A stretch of 64,000 nt of DNA from Thermodesulfomicrobium sp. WS (lineage in GTDB: Bacteria; Desulfobacterota; Desulfovibrionia; Desulfovibrionales; Desulfomicrobiaceae). The notes beneath the pieces are model-generated. The model saw nothing but the letters and a program-made list of their open reading frames with translations. It had not been told where the DNA came from and ran no database searches. This document shows, in pieces, positions 8,284 through 18,282 of the stretch. The position numbers and the translations under genes were made by a program. Location of the stretch: contig NZ_AP027130.1 in NCBI RefSeq assembly GCF_027925145.1, positions 1,674,001 through 1,738,000 on the forward strand, in the 5' to 3' direction. Each line of letters begins with the position of its first letter. The first letter of the stretch is position 1.

Positions 8284-8565
8284 TCAGTCCACGAGCCCCG
8301 CACAGAGGGTATCTGCGGGAGAAGCCGCCGCATCCGCCACGCCTTTCTCCACGCACCGCGTCAGCTCCCGGATGCGCCGCAAGGCCTCGCCGCGCTCCTG
8401 GGCCAGATGTTGCCATTTCTTTTTTTCTTTTTTCAGGGCCTCGATGGTGTGGAGCAAATCCTGAATGGTATGCGCCGGATAGCCGTGCTTGGCATAACGG
8501 CCTTTGCGCAGTTCTTCGTCATTGCGCTCCTTGATGGCCCGCAACTGACTCGCCGAGAGGATCAT
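8284..8565 (-). CDS. Small coiled-coil protein of unknown function, coupled to pilB
   Basis: A 93-residue charged protein with no signal peptide or membrane segment. Residues about 38-75 (TIEALKKEKKKWQHLAQERG and on) look like a coiled coil. I do not recognise a family. Its ATG overlaps the stop of the upstream PilB-type ATPase (ATGA at 8562-8565), so the two are translated together, and a role linked to pilus assembly is plausible but only inferred from position. Confidence 0.65.
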   Translation of the reverse strand: MILSASQLRAIKERNDEELRKGRYAKHGYPAHTIQDLLHTIEALKKEKKKWQHLAQERGEALRRIRELTRCVEKGVADAAASPADTLCAGLVD

Positions 8566-10661
8566 CCTGCCACAGCTCGCACTTGTTCAATGTCCGTGCG
8601 ACCTTGAAGCACCTTGAGAATGCCGTCTTGCTTGAGGGAGAGCATGCCGTCTGCCACCGCCTGGGAGCGGATCTCCTCCGTAGGCTTCCGATATTTGATG
8701 GAGGTCTTGATGCCCTCGGAGCTCAACATGAGCTCGTGGATGCCGACCCGGCCTTTGTAGCCACTGCCCATGCATTGGGCGCAGCCCACCTTGCGGTAGA
8801 GTGTGCGCTCCGACGCAAGAAACTCCGCCGCGTGGACATCGAAGCCGGGACCAAACTCCATGCGCAGTTCCTCAATCTCGCGGTCCGAAGCTTGATATGC
8901 CTCCTTGCAGTTCGGACACAACGTCTTCACCAGGCGCTGCGCCAATACACACAAAAGCGAGTCGGCAAAATTGAAGGGGTCCAAATCCATGTCCAGAAGA
9001 CGGGTCACCGTCTCCGGCGCTGAGTTGGTATGCAGCGTGGAGAAGACGAGATGGCCCGTGAGCGAGGCCTCCACGCCGATATGCGCCGTTTCCTTGTCCC
9101 GCATCTCACCGATCATGATGACATCCGGATCAGCGCGCAAAAAGGAACGCAATACCGCGGCAAAAGTCAGCCCGATCTTGGGCTGCACCTGTACCTGACG
9201 CAGCCCCTCCTGGGTGATTTCCACCGGATCTTCCGCGGTCCAGATTTTGCGTTCCGGCGTGTTGATGTAGCTCACCGCCGAGTGCAGAGTCGTGGTCTTT
9301 CCAGAGCCCGTGGGCCCGACCACCAAGATCAGGCCATAGGGTTTGCGGATCATGGCCTCAAAGGCGGTCTGGTTGCGAGGCAGCAGCCCGAGCTTCTCCA
9401 AAGGCAGCGGTTTTCCCGAGGCCAAGACGCGCAGCACCACGTCTTCCTGATTCTCGATGGTGGGGATGGTCGCCATGCGGTACTCCACCACCTGATTGCG
9501 GTCCGGGAGCTTGATCTTGATCTTGCCGTCCTGGGGCAGGCGACGCTCCGCGATATCAAGGTGCGCCATGATCTTGAGGCGGGAGACGATAGGCCGGGCC
9601 AAGGCGAGACGAATCTTGCGAAACTCGTGACAGGTGCCGTCCACGCGGAAACGAATGAGGCAATAGCGACTAAAAGGATTGGGCTCGATATGGATATCCG
9701 AGACGTTCTTGCGCCAAGCCTCCACCAAGAGAGCGTTGACCATGCGCACCACTTCGCTGTCCTGCTCCGAGAGTCCTGCCTCAAGAGTATCCTCCGGGGC
9801 CACCTCCCCCGCCGAGACATCCTCATCAAAGGCGGAGGCCAAATCCTCGCCGCCGGTGATCTGGCGATAAAAATGGTCAATGTACTGTTCGAGATCCTGG
9901 GCAAGGGTGACTTTAGGCACGATGCTCGATGTCCCATAAATGAAACGGATCTCGTCAAGCCGCCCCAAGTCATAGGGATTGAGCATGAGCACGACAATTT
10001 GGTTCCCCTGCTGCTCGAAGGGGACCCACCCGAAACGCTTGAGAAACTCCGGATCCAGCCGTCGTTTTTCAAAGAGTTCAAAAGGAGGTTCCTTACTTCC
10101 CGAGAAGGAAACGAACTCCGTCTTGTAGAACCGAGCGAGGCTTTCTCCCAGCTCATCCTTCGGTACGCCGAGCTCGCCCAAGAGTATCGCGTCGGGGTCC
10201 TTGGATTCGAGGGCCCGAGCCAAGGCCTCTTGAGAAACGATGCCGTGCTCCACGAGGTACGAGTACCGACTACTAGCCACCGCAGGCTTAGGAGCCAAAG
10301 CCTTGATGCGCTGCTCAATACCCGGGAAAGACGGATCCAGGGCTAAAACTTTCTCGAAAAGCTCTCGGGCCTCGTCATACTTGTGTTGATGCTGAAGGAT
10401 GAGCCCTGCACGGAAATAGAGTTTGGCGGCGATAGCTGGTGGGTATGCATTCTCCGCCAAGATTTTCAAAGTCAGGTCCGCCTGCTCACTGATACGCCCC
10501 ATTTTATTGAGGCTATCGAGGAGCAGCCGCACCAAATCATAGCTGCGGAAGCCCCGCTCATATCCAGCAAGGCAAAGGTCATGGGCGCCGACAAAATTCT
10601 CTTGCGAGAACAGATTCCACGCCTTGGTGAGGAGCTGCGTCTCAGTGTTGGGAACTTCCAT
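8562..10661 (-). CDS. pilB: PilB/GspE-type secretion/pilus assembly ATPase with TPR-like N-terminus
   Basis: About 699 residues. The first ~130 residues are helical and TPR-like (AKLYFRAGLILQHQHKYDEA), then comes an MshEN/GspE N-terminal domain (about 130-280), then the hexameric ATPase core. The core has Walker A GPTGSGKTTT, the Asp box IWTAEDPVEI, Walker B VIMIGEMRDKETA and a zinc-binding CPNC...CAQC pair. It should power pilus extension. The ATG at 10661 is chosen because the longer frame (GTG at 10727) would begin inside the ilvC terminator. It is separated from pilMNOPQ by about 13 kb, and no PilC or PilT lies beside it. Confidence 0.87.
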   Translation of the reverse strand: MEVPNTETQLLTKAWNLFSQENFVGAHDLCLAGYERGFRSYDLVRLLLDSLNKMGRISEQADLTLKILAENAYPPAIAAKLYFRAGLILQHQHKYDEARELFEKVLALDPSFPGIEQRIKALAPKPAVASSRYSYLVEHGIVSQEALARALESKDPDAILLGELGVPKDELGESLARFYKTEFVSFSGSKEPPFELFEKRRLDPEFLKRFGWVPFEQQGNQIVVLMLNPYDLGRLDEIRFIYGTSSIVPKVTLAQDLEQYIDHFYRQITGGEDLASAFDEDVSAGEVAPEDTLEAGLSEQDSEVVRMVNALLVEAWRKNVSDIHIEPNPFSRYCLIRFRVDGTCHEFRKIRLALARPIVSRLKIMAHLDIAERRLPQDGKIKIKLPDRNQVVEYRMATIPTIENQEDVVLRVLASGKPLPLEKLGLLPRNQTAFEAMIRKPYGLILVVGPTGSGKTTTLHSAVSYINTPERKIWTAEDPVEITQEGLRQVQVQPKIGLTFAAVLRSFLRADPDVIMIGEMRDKETAHIGVEASLTGHLVFSTLHTNSAPETVTRLLDMDLDPFNFADSLLCVLAQRLVKTLCPNCKEAYQASDREIEELRMEFGPGFDVHAAEFLASERTLYRKVGCAQCMGSGYKGRVGIHELMLSSEGIKTSIKYRKPTEEIRSQAVADGMLSLKQDGILKVLQGRTDIEQVRAVAG

Positions 10662-10714
10662 GGCAGTGCCTACGTTTACACCGCTCCTAACGCAAACATC
10701 GCGCCCATGCAAAC

Positions 10715-10749
10715 AAAATCCCGCCACGGGACACCCACGGCGGGATTTT
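10715..10749 (-). terminator. Rho-independent terminator of the ilv operon
   Basis: An 11-bp inverted repeat (10715-10725 and 10739-10749) ending in TTTT on both strands lies nine bases past the ilvC stop. It marks the end of the ilvBHC transcript and separates it from pilB. Confidence 0.8.
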
Positions 10750-10757
10750 GCCCATTC

Positions 10758-11747
10758 CTACTTTCCAAGCCAGCTCATCATGGAGCGCAGGCGATCCCCC
10801 ACCTGCTCGATGGCATGCTCGTGCGCTTGGCGCCGCTTGGCCAAAAAGGAAGGCAACCCTGCCTTGTTCTCCAAGATCCAGTTGCGGGCGAAGGTCCCAT
10901 CTTGGATTTCGCGCAATACCTGGCGCATGGCCTGACGAGATTCCGCGTTGATGACTCGGGGGCCGGTGCAATAGTCGCCGAACTCCGCGGTATCACTGAT
11001 GGAATGATGCATCTTCTTGAATCCACCCTCGTAGAGCAGATCCACGATGAGTTTGAGTTCATGCATACACTCGAAAAAGGCAATCTCTGGCTGATACCCG
11101 GCTTCCACCAAGGTCTCGAAGCCTGCGCGGATGAGCTCGCTCACCCCACCGCAAAGCACGGCCTGCTCGCCAAAGAGATCGGTCTCCGTCTCCTCGGCGA
11201 AGGTGGTTTCGATAACCCCGGAGCGAGCACCACCGATCCCCGCTGCGTACGCCAAGGCCTTCGCCAAGGCCTGGCCGGTAGCATCCTGATGTACCGCCAC
11301 CAAACACGGAACTCCACCGCCCTTTTCGAACTCCCGACGCACCAGATGCCCTGGTCCTTTAGGAGCGATCATGGCCACATCCACGTCCGCAGGCGGTACA
11401 ATCTGGTGGTAGTGAATATTGAATCCATGACCAAAAAGCAGAGTCTTCCCCGCAGTAAGCCCCGGCAGGATTTCCTGCTGGTACACTTGAGGCTGATACT
11501 GGTCCTGCACCAAGATCATGATGAGGTCCGCCTGCGCCGCGGCCTCGGCAGCGCTCACCGGCGCAAAACCGTGCTCCTGAGCAAGGCGCCAATTGGGTCC
11601 ACCCGGCCGCTGGCCGATGATCACCCGCACCCCAGAGTCCCGCAAGTTCTGGGCATGAGCATGCCCCTGGCTCCCGTAGCCAATGATGGCCACGGTTTTG
11701 GCCTCCAATATATGTAAGTCCGCATCTTTCTCATAATAAATCTTCAT
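10758..11747 (-). CDS. ilvC: Ketol-acid reductoisomerase
   Basis: A 329-residue class I enzyme that rearranges and reduces acetolactate or acetohydroxybutyrate with NAD(P)H in valine, leucine and isoleucine synthesis. The Rossmann motif [10 protein letters not shown] lies at about residues 23-32; the C-terminal knotted domain holds the metal-binding acidic residues (ETDLFGEQ, and FECMHELK). A ribosome site AAGGAG lies seven bases ahead of the ATG. It follows ilvH by 18 bases and is last in the operon, with a terminator behind it. Confidence 0.96.
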   Translation of the reverse strand: MKIYYEKDADLHILEAKTVAIIGYGSQGHAHAQNLRDSGVRVIIGQRPGGPNWRLAQEHGFAPVSAAEAAAQADLIMILVQDQYQPQVYQQEILPGLTAGKTLLFGHGFNIHYHQIVPPADVDVAMIAPKGPGHLVRREFEKGGGVPCLVAVHQDATGQALAKALAYAAGIGGARSGVIETTFAEETETDLFGEQAVLCGGVSELIRAGFETLVEAGYQPEIAFFECMHELKLIVDLLYEGGFKKMHHSISDTAEFGDYCTGPRVINAESRQAMRQVLREIQDGTFARNWILENKAGLPSFLAKRRQAHEHAIEQVGDRLRSMMSWLGK

Positions 11748-11765
11748 AAAAACTCCTTATTGATG

Positions 11766-12254
11766 TTAATCAGCAAGCTGCATGCTACGACGCATGGCAA
11801 TTGGTCCGCTGCGCACAAATTCCTTAATACCAAATCGCTGAAGAAGTGTGATGATCGCCTTTATTTTATTCTTATCACCCGTAATTTCCACGGTCAGCTC
11901 ATCCACACTCACATCAACGACTTTGCATCGAAAAATATCGACAATGCGAAGTACTTCAGCACGCTTGGAGTCTTCAGCACCGACTTTGACCAAGACAATT
12001 TCTCGCTCCACCGCCTGCTCTTCCGACAGGTCTACCACCTTGATCACAGAGATGATCTTATGGAGCTGTTTGATGATTTGCTCAATAATTTGGTCATCTC
12101 CGATGGTGACAATAGTCATATGCGACACTGTCGGGTCCAGCGTGGGCCCTACATTGAGGGACTCGATATTGAATCCTCGGCCGCTAAAGAGTCCGGCCAC
12201 ACGAGAGAGCACGCCGGGTTCGTTTTCCACCAAAATCGAGAGCACATGCCGCAT
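11766..12254 (-). CDS. ilvH: Acetolactate synthase, small (regulatory) subunit
   Basis: A 162-residue subunit with an N-terminal ACT domain (HVLSILVENEPGVLSRVAGL) and the family C-terminal domain. In this family it binds valine and mediates feedback inhibition and activation of the catalytic subunit. It starts nine bases after ilvB. The gene is visibly AT-richer than ilvB and ilvC. Confidence 0.95.
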   Translation of the reverse strand: MRHVLSILVENEPGVLSRVAGLFSGRGFNIESLNVGPTLDPTVSHMTIVTIGDDQIIEQIIKQLHKIISVIKVVDLSEEQAVEREIVLVKVGAEDSKRAEVLRIVDIFRCKVVDVSVDELTVEITGDKNKIKAIITLLQRFGIKEFVRSGPIAMRRSMQLAD

Positions 12255-12263
12255 GACCGCCTC

Positions 12264-13952
12264 CTACACCAAGAGCATTTCCGACAACGCCGCGCCTGCA
12301 GGCACCATGGGAGCCACATTCTCCTCGGGTTCGACCCGCACATCCACGAATACCGGCCCAGGATAGTCAAAGGCCTTGCGGAGCACCGGCTCCACGTCCT
12401 CAGCGCGTTCCACCCGGAACCCCTCAGCGCCGTACGCCTTGGCCAACGCCACGAAATCCGGATTGATATGCAAGCAGGTGGCGCAATAATTCTTGTTATA
12501 GAACAACTCTTGCCACTGCCGCACCATGCCGAGGTAGCCATTGTTCAAGATGACCACCTTCACCGGGATCTGATAACTGACTGCTGTGGCCAACTCCTGG
12601 ATATTCATCTGAATAGAGCCGTCGCCGGCGATGTCGATGACCAAGCGGTCGGGGAAGGCCAATTGGGCGCCAATGGCAGCGGGGAAGCCATAGCCCATGG
12701 TGCCGAGGCCGCCGGAGGACAAGAAGGTACGCGGCCGGTTATAGCGATAAAATTGGGCAGCCCACATCTGGTTCTGTCCCACCTCGGTGGCGATGATGGC
12801 CTCGCCTTGGGTGATCTCGTAGATTTTCTCCACCACCCATTGCGGTTTGATGTACTCGCCACCTGGGGCATAGGTCAGGGGATGTTCACGCTGCATGGTC
12901 GCAAGCTCCGCAAGCCAGGTCGCGTGCTTACCCCGCCAATCGACGCCGGAAACGCGGGCCAGCTCCTCCATGAGCCCCACTAGCCCTTGGCGGCAATCGG
13001 CCACAATGGGCACGTCCACCATCACGTTCTTACTGATGGATGTGGGATCGATGTCAAAATGGATGATCTTGGCCCGCGGCGCAAAGGCATCCACTCGGCC
13101 GGTGACCCGATCGTCGAAGCGGGCCCCAATGGAGATGAGGAGATCGGCATTGTTGATGGCCATGTTGGCGGTATACGTCCCGTGCATCCCCAACATGCCG
13201 AGCCACAAAGGATCGGTCCCCGGAAAGGCCCCAAGCCCCATGAGCGTTGTGGTCACCGGCAGGTGGTGCGTCCGGGCAAGCTGTGTGAGCTCCCCAGCCG
13301 CGTCAGCAGCAATCACCCCGCCACCCGCATAGATCACAGGCCGCGAGCTCGCAGCAATAAGCTCCGCTGCCCGGCGCAACTGCTTGCGGTTGGGCGAGTA
13401 TCTCGGATTATAGCTGCGCATAGACATGGTCTCCGGGTAGTGGAACTCCGCCGTGGCGCGAATGACATCCTTGGGCAGATCCACCAACACCGGCCCTGGT
13501 CGGCCCGTGCGAGCCAGATAGAAGGCCTGCTTGATGGTGAAGGCCAGATGCCGCACATCCTTCACCAAATAATTGTGCTTGGTACACGGCCGGGTGATGC
13601 CCACGATGTCGGCTTCCTGAAAGGCGTCGTTGCCGATGAGTTGCGTGGGCACCTGCCCGGTAAAGATCACAAGAGGCACCGAATCCATGTACGCGGTGGC
13701 GATGCCGGTCACCGTATTGGTGGCACCAGGCCCCGAGGTGACCAAACATACACCGACCTTGCCCGACGCCCGCGCATAGCCGTCAGCGGCATGGACAGCG
13801 CCCTGCTCATGCCGCACGAGAATATGCCGAATGGGATGATTGGGGAGTTCATCATAGATATCGATGATCGCTCCTCCCGGAAAGCCGAAGATGAGATCCA
13901 CGCCTTCCCGTTGCAAGCATTCCAAAAGAATTTGGGCGCCGGTCCGCACCAT
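12264..13952 (-). CDS. ilvB: Acetolactate synthase, large (catalytic) subunit
   Basis: A 562-residue thiamine-diphosphate enzyme making acetolactate from pyruvate. The catalytic glutamate sits in [16 protein letters not shown] (about residue 48-63); the ThDP/Mg motif is [15 protein letters not shown] through [12 protein letters not shown] in the C-terminal third. The length is normal. It starts five bases after a DUF465-like gene and is first of ilvB-ilvH-ilvC. Confidence 0.96.
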   Translation of the reverse strand: MVRTGAQILLECLQREGVDLIFGFPGGAIIDIYDELPNHPIRHILVRHEQGAVHAADGYARASGKVGVCLVTSGPGATNTVTGIATAYMDSVPLVIFTGQVPTQLIGNDAFQEADIVGITRPCTKHNYLVKDVRHLAFTIKQAFYLARTGRPGPVLVDLPKDVIRATAEFHYPETMSMRSYNPRYSPNRKQLRRAAELIAASSRPVIYAGGGVIAADAAGELTQLARTHHLPVTTTLMGLGAFPGTDPLWLGMLGMHGTYTANMAINNADLLISIGARFDDRVTGRVDAFAPRAKIIHFDIDPTSISKNVMVDVPIVADCRQGLVGLMEELARVSGVDWRGKHATWLAELATMQREHPLTYAPGGEYIKPQWVVEKIYEITQGEAIIATEVGQNQMWAAQFYRYNRPRTFLSSGGLGTMGYGFPAAIGAQLAFPDRLVIDIAGDGSIQMNIQELATAVSYQIPVKVVILNNGYLGMVRQWQELFYNKNYCATCLHINPDFVALAKAYGAEGFRVERAEDVEPVLRKAFDYPGPVFVDVRVEPEENVAPMVPAGAALSEMLLV

Positions 13953-13957
13953 GGTCC

Positions 13958-14185
13958 CTACTCCTTGCGTTTATATTTCTTGAGCAACTCTTGAATCTTG
14001 GTCTTTCCTGCCAACTTTTTCTTCTTATACTCCTTCATCTCCATTTCCTCGGAAGGAGTGAGCGCTGGTTTCGCAGCATATTTCTCGAGGATTTTCTCGA
14101 ACATCACATGCTCTTCCCACAACGCCTTGAGCTCAGGATCCGTGGCAACATGTGCGGCGATGAGTTCAAGTTCCTGCTGCTCCAT
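13958..14185 (-). CDS. DUF465/YdcH-like small helical protein
   Basis: A 75-residue, charged, helical protein. ATG at 14185 is preceded by a good AAGGAG site; a longer in-frame start would overlap low-quality sequence. The pattern of a short hairpin of two helices ending in [19 protein letters not shown] resembles DUF465 proteins, whose function is unknown. It lies between yggT and ilvB on the same strand, five bases from ilvB, and probably shares their transcript. Confidence 0.75.
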   Translation of the reverse strand: MEQQELELIAAHVATDPELKALWEEHVMFEKILEKYAAKPALTPSEEMEMKEYKKKKLAGKTKIQELLKKYKRKE

Positions 14186-14279
14186 ACAGTACTCCTTAGT
14201 TTTGGTGTTTTCCGATCCTTGCCCAGAATTTCTAGGCCCCAGTGTCTCTACCCGAGCCGACGATATCGGCGTCATACCA

Positions 14280-14576
14280 TCAAAAAAACATCATTCTTCC
14301 AAGTAGTTGTGCAAGAAAAACCTGCACGAACTTGATGGCCAACATCACAACGACCGGAGAGAAATCAATACCGCTCATGAACGTGAACGGCATCCACTTC
14401 CGGACGCGATAAAAGACAGGTTCGGTCAAGGAGCGGATTCCACGAACGATCGGATTGTATGGATCAGGATTTACCCATGAAAGCACCACTGCTGCCAAAA
14501 TGATCCAAAAATAGAGCGAGAGAACCGTATCCAAAACAAAATATACAGCACTCACCAAACTCGTAATCACTGCCAT
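14280..14576 (-). CDS. YggT-family integral membrane protein
   Basis: A 98-residue protein with two hydrophobic segments and the family marker SWVNPDPYNPIVRGI at about residues 33-47, followed by LTEPVFYRVRKWMP. ATG 14576 has an AAGGAG site upstream. YggT proteins are linked to membrane organisation, osmotic stress or division in various bacteria; the role here is unknown. It is followed after 94 bases by the DUF465-like gene. Confidence 0.85.
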   Translation of the reverse strand: MAVITSLVSAVYFVLDTVLSLYFWIILAAVVLSWVNPDPYNPIVRGIRSLTEPVFYRVRKWMPFTFMSGIDFSPVVVMLAIKFVQVFLAQLLGRMMFF

Positions 14577-14601
14577 GCCGACTCCTTGGCAAAGATTTCG
14601 T

Positions 14602-15291
14602 TCAGCGCGGCACTCCGGAGGCACCACCCAAAACGTATGCAAACCAATGCCGCAGATCGGCAAAACTGTCCACATGGAGCTTGGCTGGAAGTTCAGGGTT
14701 CCGGTACGCCCACAGGGGCACACCCGCTGCGGCGGCGGTAGCGGCATCCACCTCCGAATCCCCCACATAGGCCACCTGATCCGGGCCCATGTCCCAATGG
14801 GCCAAAATCCGCAGCAGCCCTTCCGGGTCCGGCTTGGGCCGTACGACCTTGGCCGCGGTCATGACCGGGGCGAACAGATGGGCCATCCCGAACCGTTCCA
14901 ACACCATCTCCATGGAGTTTTTGCGGTTCGTATTGACCGCCAAACGAATCCCCCACCCGTGGAGCGCTTCGAGCACGTCATGGACACCCGGGGCCGGAAT
15001 CATGCGATCGAGAAAATCCCCATAGGTCATATGGCCTTGCAGCGCCTTGGCCTGAGGGAGCAGGTGCGCAGGCACCAAGTAGGCCAGGGCAGCGTCCACG
15101 GTGTGCATGTAGGCGTACTCTTCGGCCTCCGGGCTCATGGGAGGCAGGCCCAAACGCTCCAAAATGAAATTGTAGTACGCCCGGTTCACGTCCCGGGAGT
15201 CGAAGAGTACGCCGTCACAATCAAACACCACGCCCCGCACGCGCCGCACTTCGGCGAGCACGTGCGCCGGGGGCGCCACAGGGTCCGTCAT
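14602..15291 (-). CDS. HAD-superfamily hydrolase, phosphoglycolate-phosphatase-like
   Basis: A 229-residue HAD enzyme. Motif I is [12 protein letters not shown] (nucleophile and acid/base Asp), motif II is AVNTNRK, motif III Lys is in RPKPDPEG, and motif IV is [12 protein letters not shown] helical cap lies between motifs I and II. Gph-like phosphatases act on 2-phosphoglycolate or similar small phosphates; the substrate is not certain. The start overlaps the acyl-CoA ligase stop by four bases. Confidence 0.85.
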   Translation of the reverse strand: MTDPVAPPAHVLAEVRRVRGVVFDCDGVLFDSRDVNRAYYNFILERLGLPPMSPEAEEYAYMHTVDAALAYLVPAHLLPQAKALQGHMTYGDFLDRMIPAPGVHDVLEALHGWGIRLAVNTNRKNSMEMVLERFGMAHLFAPVMTAAKVVRPKPDPEGLLRILAHWDMGPDQVAYVGDSEVDAATAAAAGVPLWAYRNPELPAKLHVDSFADLRHWFAYVLGGASGVPR

Positions 15292-16940
15292 TTCATGGCC
15301 TCGGGGAACATCTGCGCAGCCAGTTCGCGCAATTTGTATTTCTGGATCTTTCCGCTTGCCGTCATGGGATATTCGTCAAGAAAAGCGATGTATTTGGGAA
15401 TCTTGTAGCGGGCGATCTTGCCGCGACAAAAATCCTTGATGTCTTCCGGCGCGTAGTCGAACCCTTCTTTGAGGATGATGAACGCGCCCACCTCTTCGCC
15501 ATATTTGCGGCTGGGGACCCCAACCACCTGCACATCCTTGATGCCTTCCATGCGGTACAAGAACTCTTCGATCTCCCGCGGATAGATATTCTCACCACCA
15601 CGGATGATCATGTCCTTGAGGCGGCCGGTGATACGCACGTATCCCTGCTCGTCCATGGTCCCCAAATCACCGGAATGGAGCCATCCCTCCACGTCGATGG
15701 CCGCGGCCGTGGCGTCGGGGTTATTGTAATACCCTTTCATGACGTTGTAGCCGCGACAGCACACCTCGCCCTGCACCCCAAAAGGAACCGGCTGGTTGGT
15801 CTCCGGATCACGGATAGTCACCTCGATCTCCGGCATGGCCCGGCCCACGGTTTGGGTCCGATGCTCGATACTATCGTCCACCCGAGTCTGCGTCATAACC
15901 GGCGAAGCCTCGGTGAGGCCATAGCAAATGGTGATTTCCCGCATATGCATCTTGTCGATGACCTTTTCCATCACCGGCACCGGACAGGGAGCTCCGGCCA
16001 TAATGCCTGTTCGGAGCGAAGAAAGATCATAACGGTCAAAAGAACGATGCTCGAGTACGGCAATGAACATGGTAGGCACTCCATAGAGTGCCGTACATCT
16101 TTCTTCTTCCACCGAAGAAAGGACCATGAGGGGATTGAAGCTCTCCAGGATCACCAGGGTTGCCCCATGGCTCACTGCGGCAAGCACCCCAAGGACGCAT
16201 CCAAAGCAATGGAAGAGCGGTACCGGCAAACAAATGCGATCCTTGTTCGTGAAACGCTGGTTTTCGCCAATCCAAAAACCATTGTTGCCGATGTTGTAAT
16301 GGGTGAGCATCACTCCTTTGGGAAATCCTGTGGTTCCCGATGTATACTGCATATTGACCACATCGTGCGGAGAAAGGCTTGCCTGACGCGCTAGGTATTC
16401 ATCCTCACCCACCATGCGGGCAAGACTCACCACCTCCGGGATGGAGTACATGCCCCGGTGTTTTTCCGGCCCCATGAAAATGACCCGCTTGAGATCGGGG
16501 AAACGCTCGCTCTGCAAGTAGCCGCGCTGCTGCGTCTTGAGCTCAGGCACCAGGTCGTAAACAATCTGCACATAATCCGTGTCGCGGAACGAATCGATGA
16601 GCACGAGGTTCTCGGCTTCCGATTGCTTGAGAAGATACTCCAACTCCGCTGACTTATAAAAAGTGTTCACCGTGAGCAAAATAGCGCCAATTTTTGCTGT
16701 GGCGAATTGGAGCACCACCCAATACGGCACATTGGACGCCCAAATAGCAACTTTTTCACCCTTTTGGACGCCAAGGGCCATAAGTCCTTTGGCGACATCA
16801 TCAACCAGCTTGCCGAACTCCCGGTATGTCAGCCGGAAATTGCGATCCACATACACGACCACTTCGTTGTCGGGATACTGCGCAATGGCCTCATCGAGCA
16901 TCTGGCCCAGAGTAATTTCTCGCAGAGTAGGCCTTTCCAT
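15288..16940 (-). CDS. AMP-forming acyl-CoA synthetase
   Basis: A 550-residue ANL-family ligase that activates a carboxylic acid as its acyl-AMP and then forms the CoA thioester. The P-loop is [16 protein letters not shown], the acyl-binding segment [12 protein letters not shown], the hinge region [16 protein letters not shown], and the catalytic Lys is in [11 protein letters not shown] near the C-terminus. The fatty-acid chain length preferred cannot be read. It follows an HTH-cupin regulator by nine bases, a recurrent pairing in Desulfovibrio relatives, and overlaps the HAD gene by ATGA. Confidence 0.92.
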   Translation of the reverse strand: MERPTLREITLGQMLDEAIAQYPDNEVVVYVDRNFRLTYREFGKLVDDVAKGLMALGVQKGEKVAIWASNVPYWVVLQFATAKIGAILLTVNTFYKSAELEYLLKQSEAENLVLIDSFRDTDYVQIVYDLVPELKTQQRGYLQSERFPDLKRVIFMGPEKHRGMYSIPEVVSLARMVGEDEYLARQASLSPHDVVNMQYTSGTTGFPKGVMLTHYNIGNNGFWIGENQRFTNKDRICLPVPLFHCFGCVLGVLAAVSHGATLVILESFNPLMVLSSVEEERCTALYGVPTMFIAVLEHRSFDRYDLSSLRTGIMAGAPCPVPVMEKVIDKMHMREITICYGLTEASPVMTQTRVDDSIEHRTQTVGRAMPEIEVTIRDPETNQPVPFGVQGEVCCRGYNVMKGYYNNPDATAAAIDVEGWLHSGDLGTMDEQGYVRITGRLKDMIIRGGENIYPREIEEFLYRMEGIKDVQVVGVPSRKYGEEVGAFIILKEGFDYAPEDIKDFCRGKIARYKIPKYIAFLDEYPMTASGKIQKYKLRELAAQMFPEAMK

Positions 16941-16949
16941 AGTGATCTC

Positions 16950-17519
16950 CTATTCAGGGAAATACAATACTGCGTAGATGGATGCCGGCGTGTTCCCATG
17001 ACAACGCACTTCATGGGGCACAATGGAATTGAGATAAATAGAGTCCCCCGCGCTCAGCACATAGGTATCCCGGCCATAAACGATCTCCACCTCGCCGCTC
17101 ACCACAACGATGAATTCTTCGCCCTCATGACTGGAGAGCGCAGTGTCACCGCGCGCAGGCTGCGGGGCGAGCTCGATGAAAAACGGTTCCATGTGCCGGT
17201 CTTTTTTGCCTTTTCCAAGTGAATAGAAAGTGAGACCCACGGAGCAGTCTTTGCCCCGCATGTGCAGCTCATCGCGGCGCTCGCCCTGACGCACGACCAC
17301 CGGGTCCTGCCCCAATTCGTCATCGAGAAAGGTTCCCAAGCGCACGCCAAGGGCCCGGGCAATCTTGAGCAGCGGCCCCAAGGAGGGATAAAGGGATTCC
17401 TCTTCCAAACGCTGGATAAAATCGAGGGCAAGGCCGCTGCGCTCGGCCAGTTGCTCCCGCGTCATCTCCGCCATTTCCCGAAACCGCTGGATTCGCGTAC
17501 CCAACTTGTCCGTGTTCAT
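16950..17519 (-). CDS. Transcriptional regulator, XRE helix-turn-helix plus cupin
   Basis: A 189-residue regulator. Residues 8-62 form an XRE HTH (MTREQLAERSGLALDFIQRL), and residues about 110-185 a cupin barrel (SSHEGEEFIVVVSGEVEIVY, SIYLNSIVPHEVRC). Such proteins sense small ligands and often control the adjacent acyl-CoA ligase; that is the inferred target here. Its ATG overlaps the stop of the upstream gene (ATGA). Confidence 0.9.
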   Translation of the reverse strand: MNTDKLGTRIQRFREMAEMTREQLAERSGLALDFIQRLEEESLYPSLGPLLKIARALGVRLGTFLDDELGQDPVVVRQGERRDELHMRGKDCSVGLTFYSLGKGKKDRHMEPFFIELAPQPARGDTALSSHEGEEFIVVVSGEVEIVYGRDTYVLSAGDSIYLNSIVPHEVRCHGNTPASIYAVLYFPE

Positions 17520-18274
17520 ACTGCCTCACATTCTGGTTGAGTCATCATCACCATGCGCCCAGAGGGTGAGCCGCGGAATGCCACTCCCAAAGCGCGCACC
17601 ACCGTATCATCCAAATGGCACACGAAGCGCCCGTGTTCTCCCATGGTCCAGGGGACACCAGCCTCGCGCCATTGCGTCGCTACCGCCGCATCGGCCACCA
17701 TAAAAGGAATCTGGACAGGCACCACCGCATCCATAGCCCAGAGCAACTGCTGCCAGTCCAATTCTTGTGCCGGACGCACCACGTCCACCTCCGGCACCTC
17801 CAAGGACATCAGATCGTCGGCCTCCACTCCCAAGCTCGCCTTCCACTGATGGCGTGCTTGGGCGAGGCGAGTTTGCTCCGCAATGAGATCCACCACCGCC
17901 TCTTCTCGAGTGAATTCCAAGGCCAAAAGCACCTGAATCTGCCGCAAACGCCCCTGCTCGGGATCCTGGACGGGGGCACCACCCGTGAGCTGGGAGCGGA
18001 TATCCAAAGCGGTATCGGTATAGAAATCTTCCGCACCCGCAGCCATACGGGCCGCCAGATCCGCAGGCCGCGCGGCCTCCGAAGCCTGACGCAAAAACTC
18101 GGCGATAATACGGCGAATCTGATCATCCGTGTAAGGCCACTGCGGCCGCCACCGGGGGACATCATATCCCTGCACGGCAATGCCAGGATCGAGTACTGCG
18201 CACGGCACAGGCAGTCCTGATGGTACCAGGGCTGGATGGAGCCACGGAAAATACATGAATGTCGGTTGATGCAT
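17516..18274 (-). CDS. Conserved-looking protein of unknown function
   Basis: A 252-residue soluble protein. The ATG at 18274 has a strong AAGGAG site; a longer open frame reaches 18454 but would overlap the upstream gene. It opens HQPTFMYFPWLHPALVP and contains a helical central part (ARMAAGAEDFYTDTALDIRS; LEFTREEAVVDLIAEQTRLA). No signal peptide, membrane helix or motif that I recognise. It is coupled to the HTH-cupin regulator by a four-base overlap and follows the Cys-rich gene by eight bases. Confidence 0.7.
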   Translation of the reverse strand: MHQPTFMYFPWLHPALVPSGLPVPCAVLDPGIAVQGYDVPRWRPQWPYTDDQIRRIIAEFLRQASEAARPADLAARMAAGAEDFYTDTALDIRSQLTGGAPVQDPEQGRLRQIQVLLALEFTREEAVVDLIAEQTRLAQARHQWKASLGVEADDLMSLEVPEVDVVRPAQELDWQQLLWAMDAVVPVQIPFMVADAAVATQWREAGVPWTMGEHGRFVCHLDDTVVRALGVAFRGSPSGRMVMMTQPECEAV

Positions 18275-18282
18275 ACTGCTCC

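Noticed and set aside
10662-10727. Upstream extension of the PilB-type ATPase to a GTG at 10727.
   Set aside because: The extra residues have no similarity to the family and would start within the ilvC terminator hairpin.
13953-14279. Attenuator or riboswitch ahead of ilvB.
   Set aside because: Gaps between yggT, the DUF465-like gene and ilvB are too short, and I saw no leader peptide rich in branched-chain codons or stable terminator/antiterminator pair.
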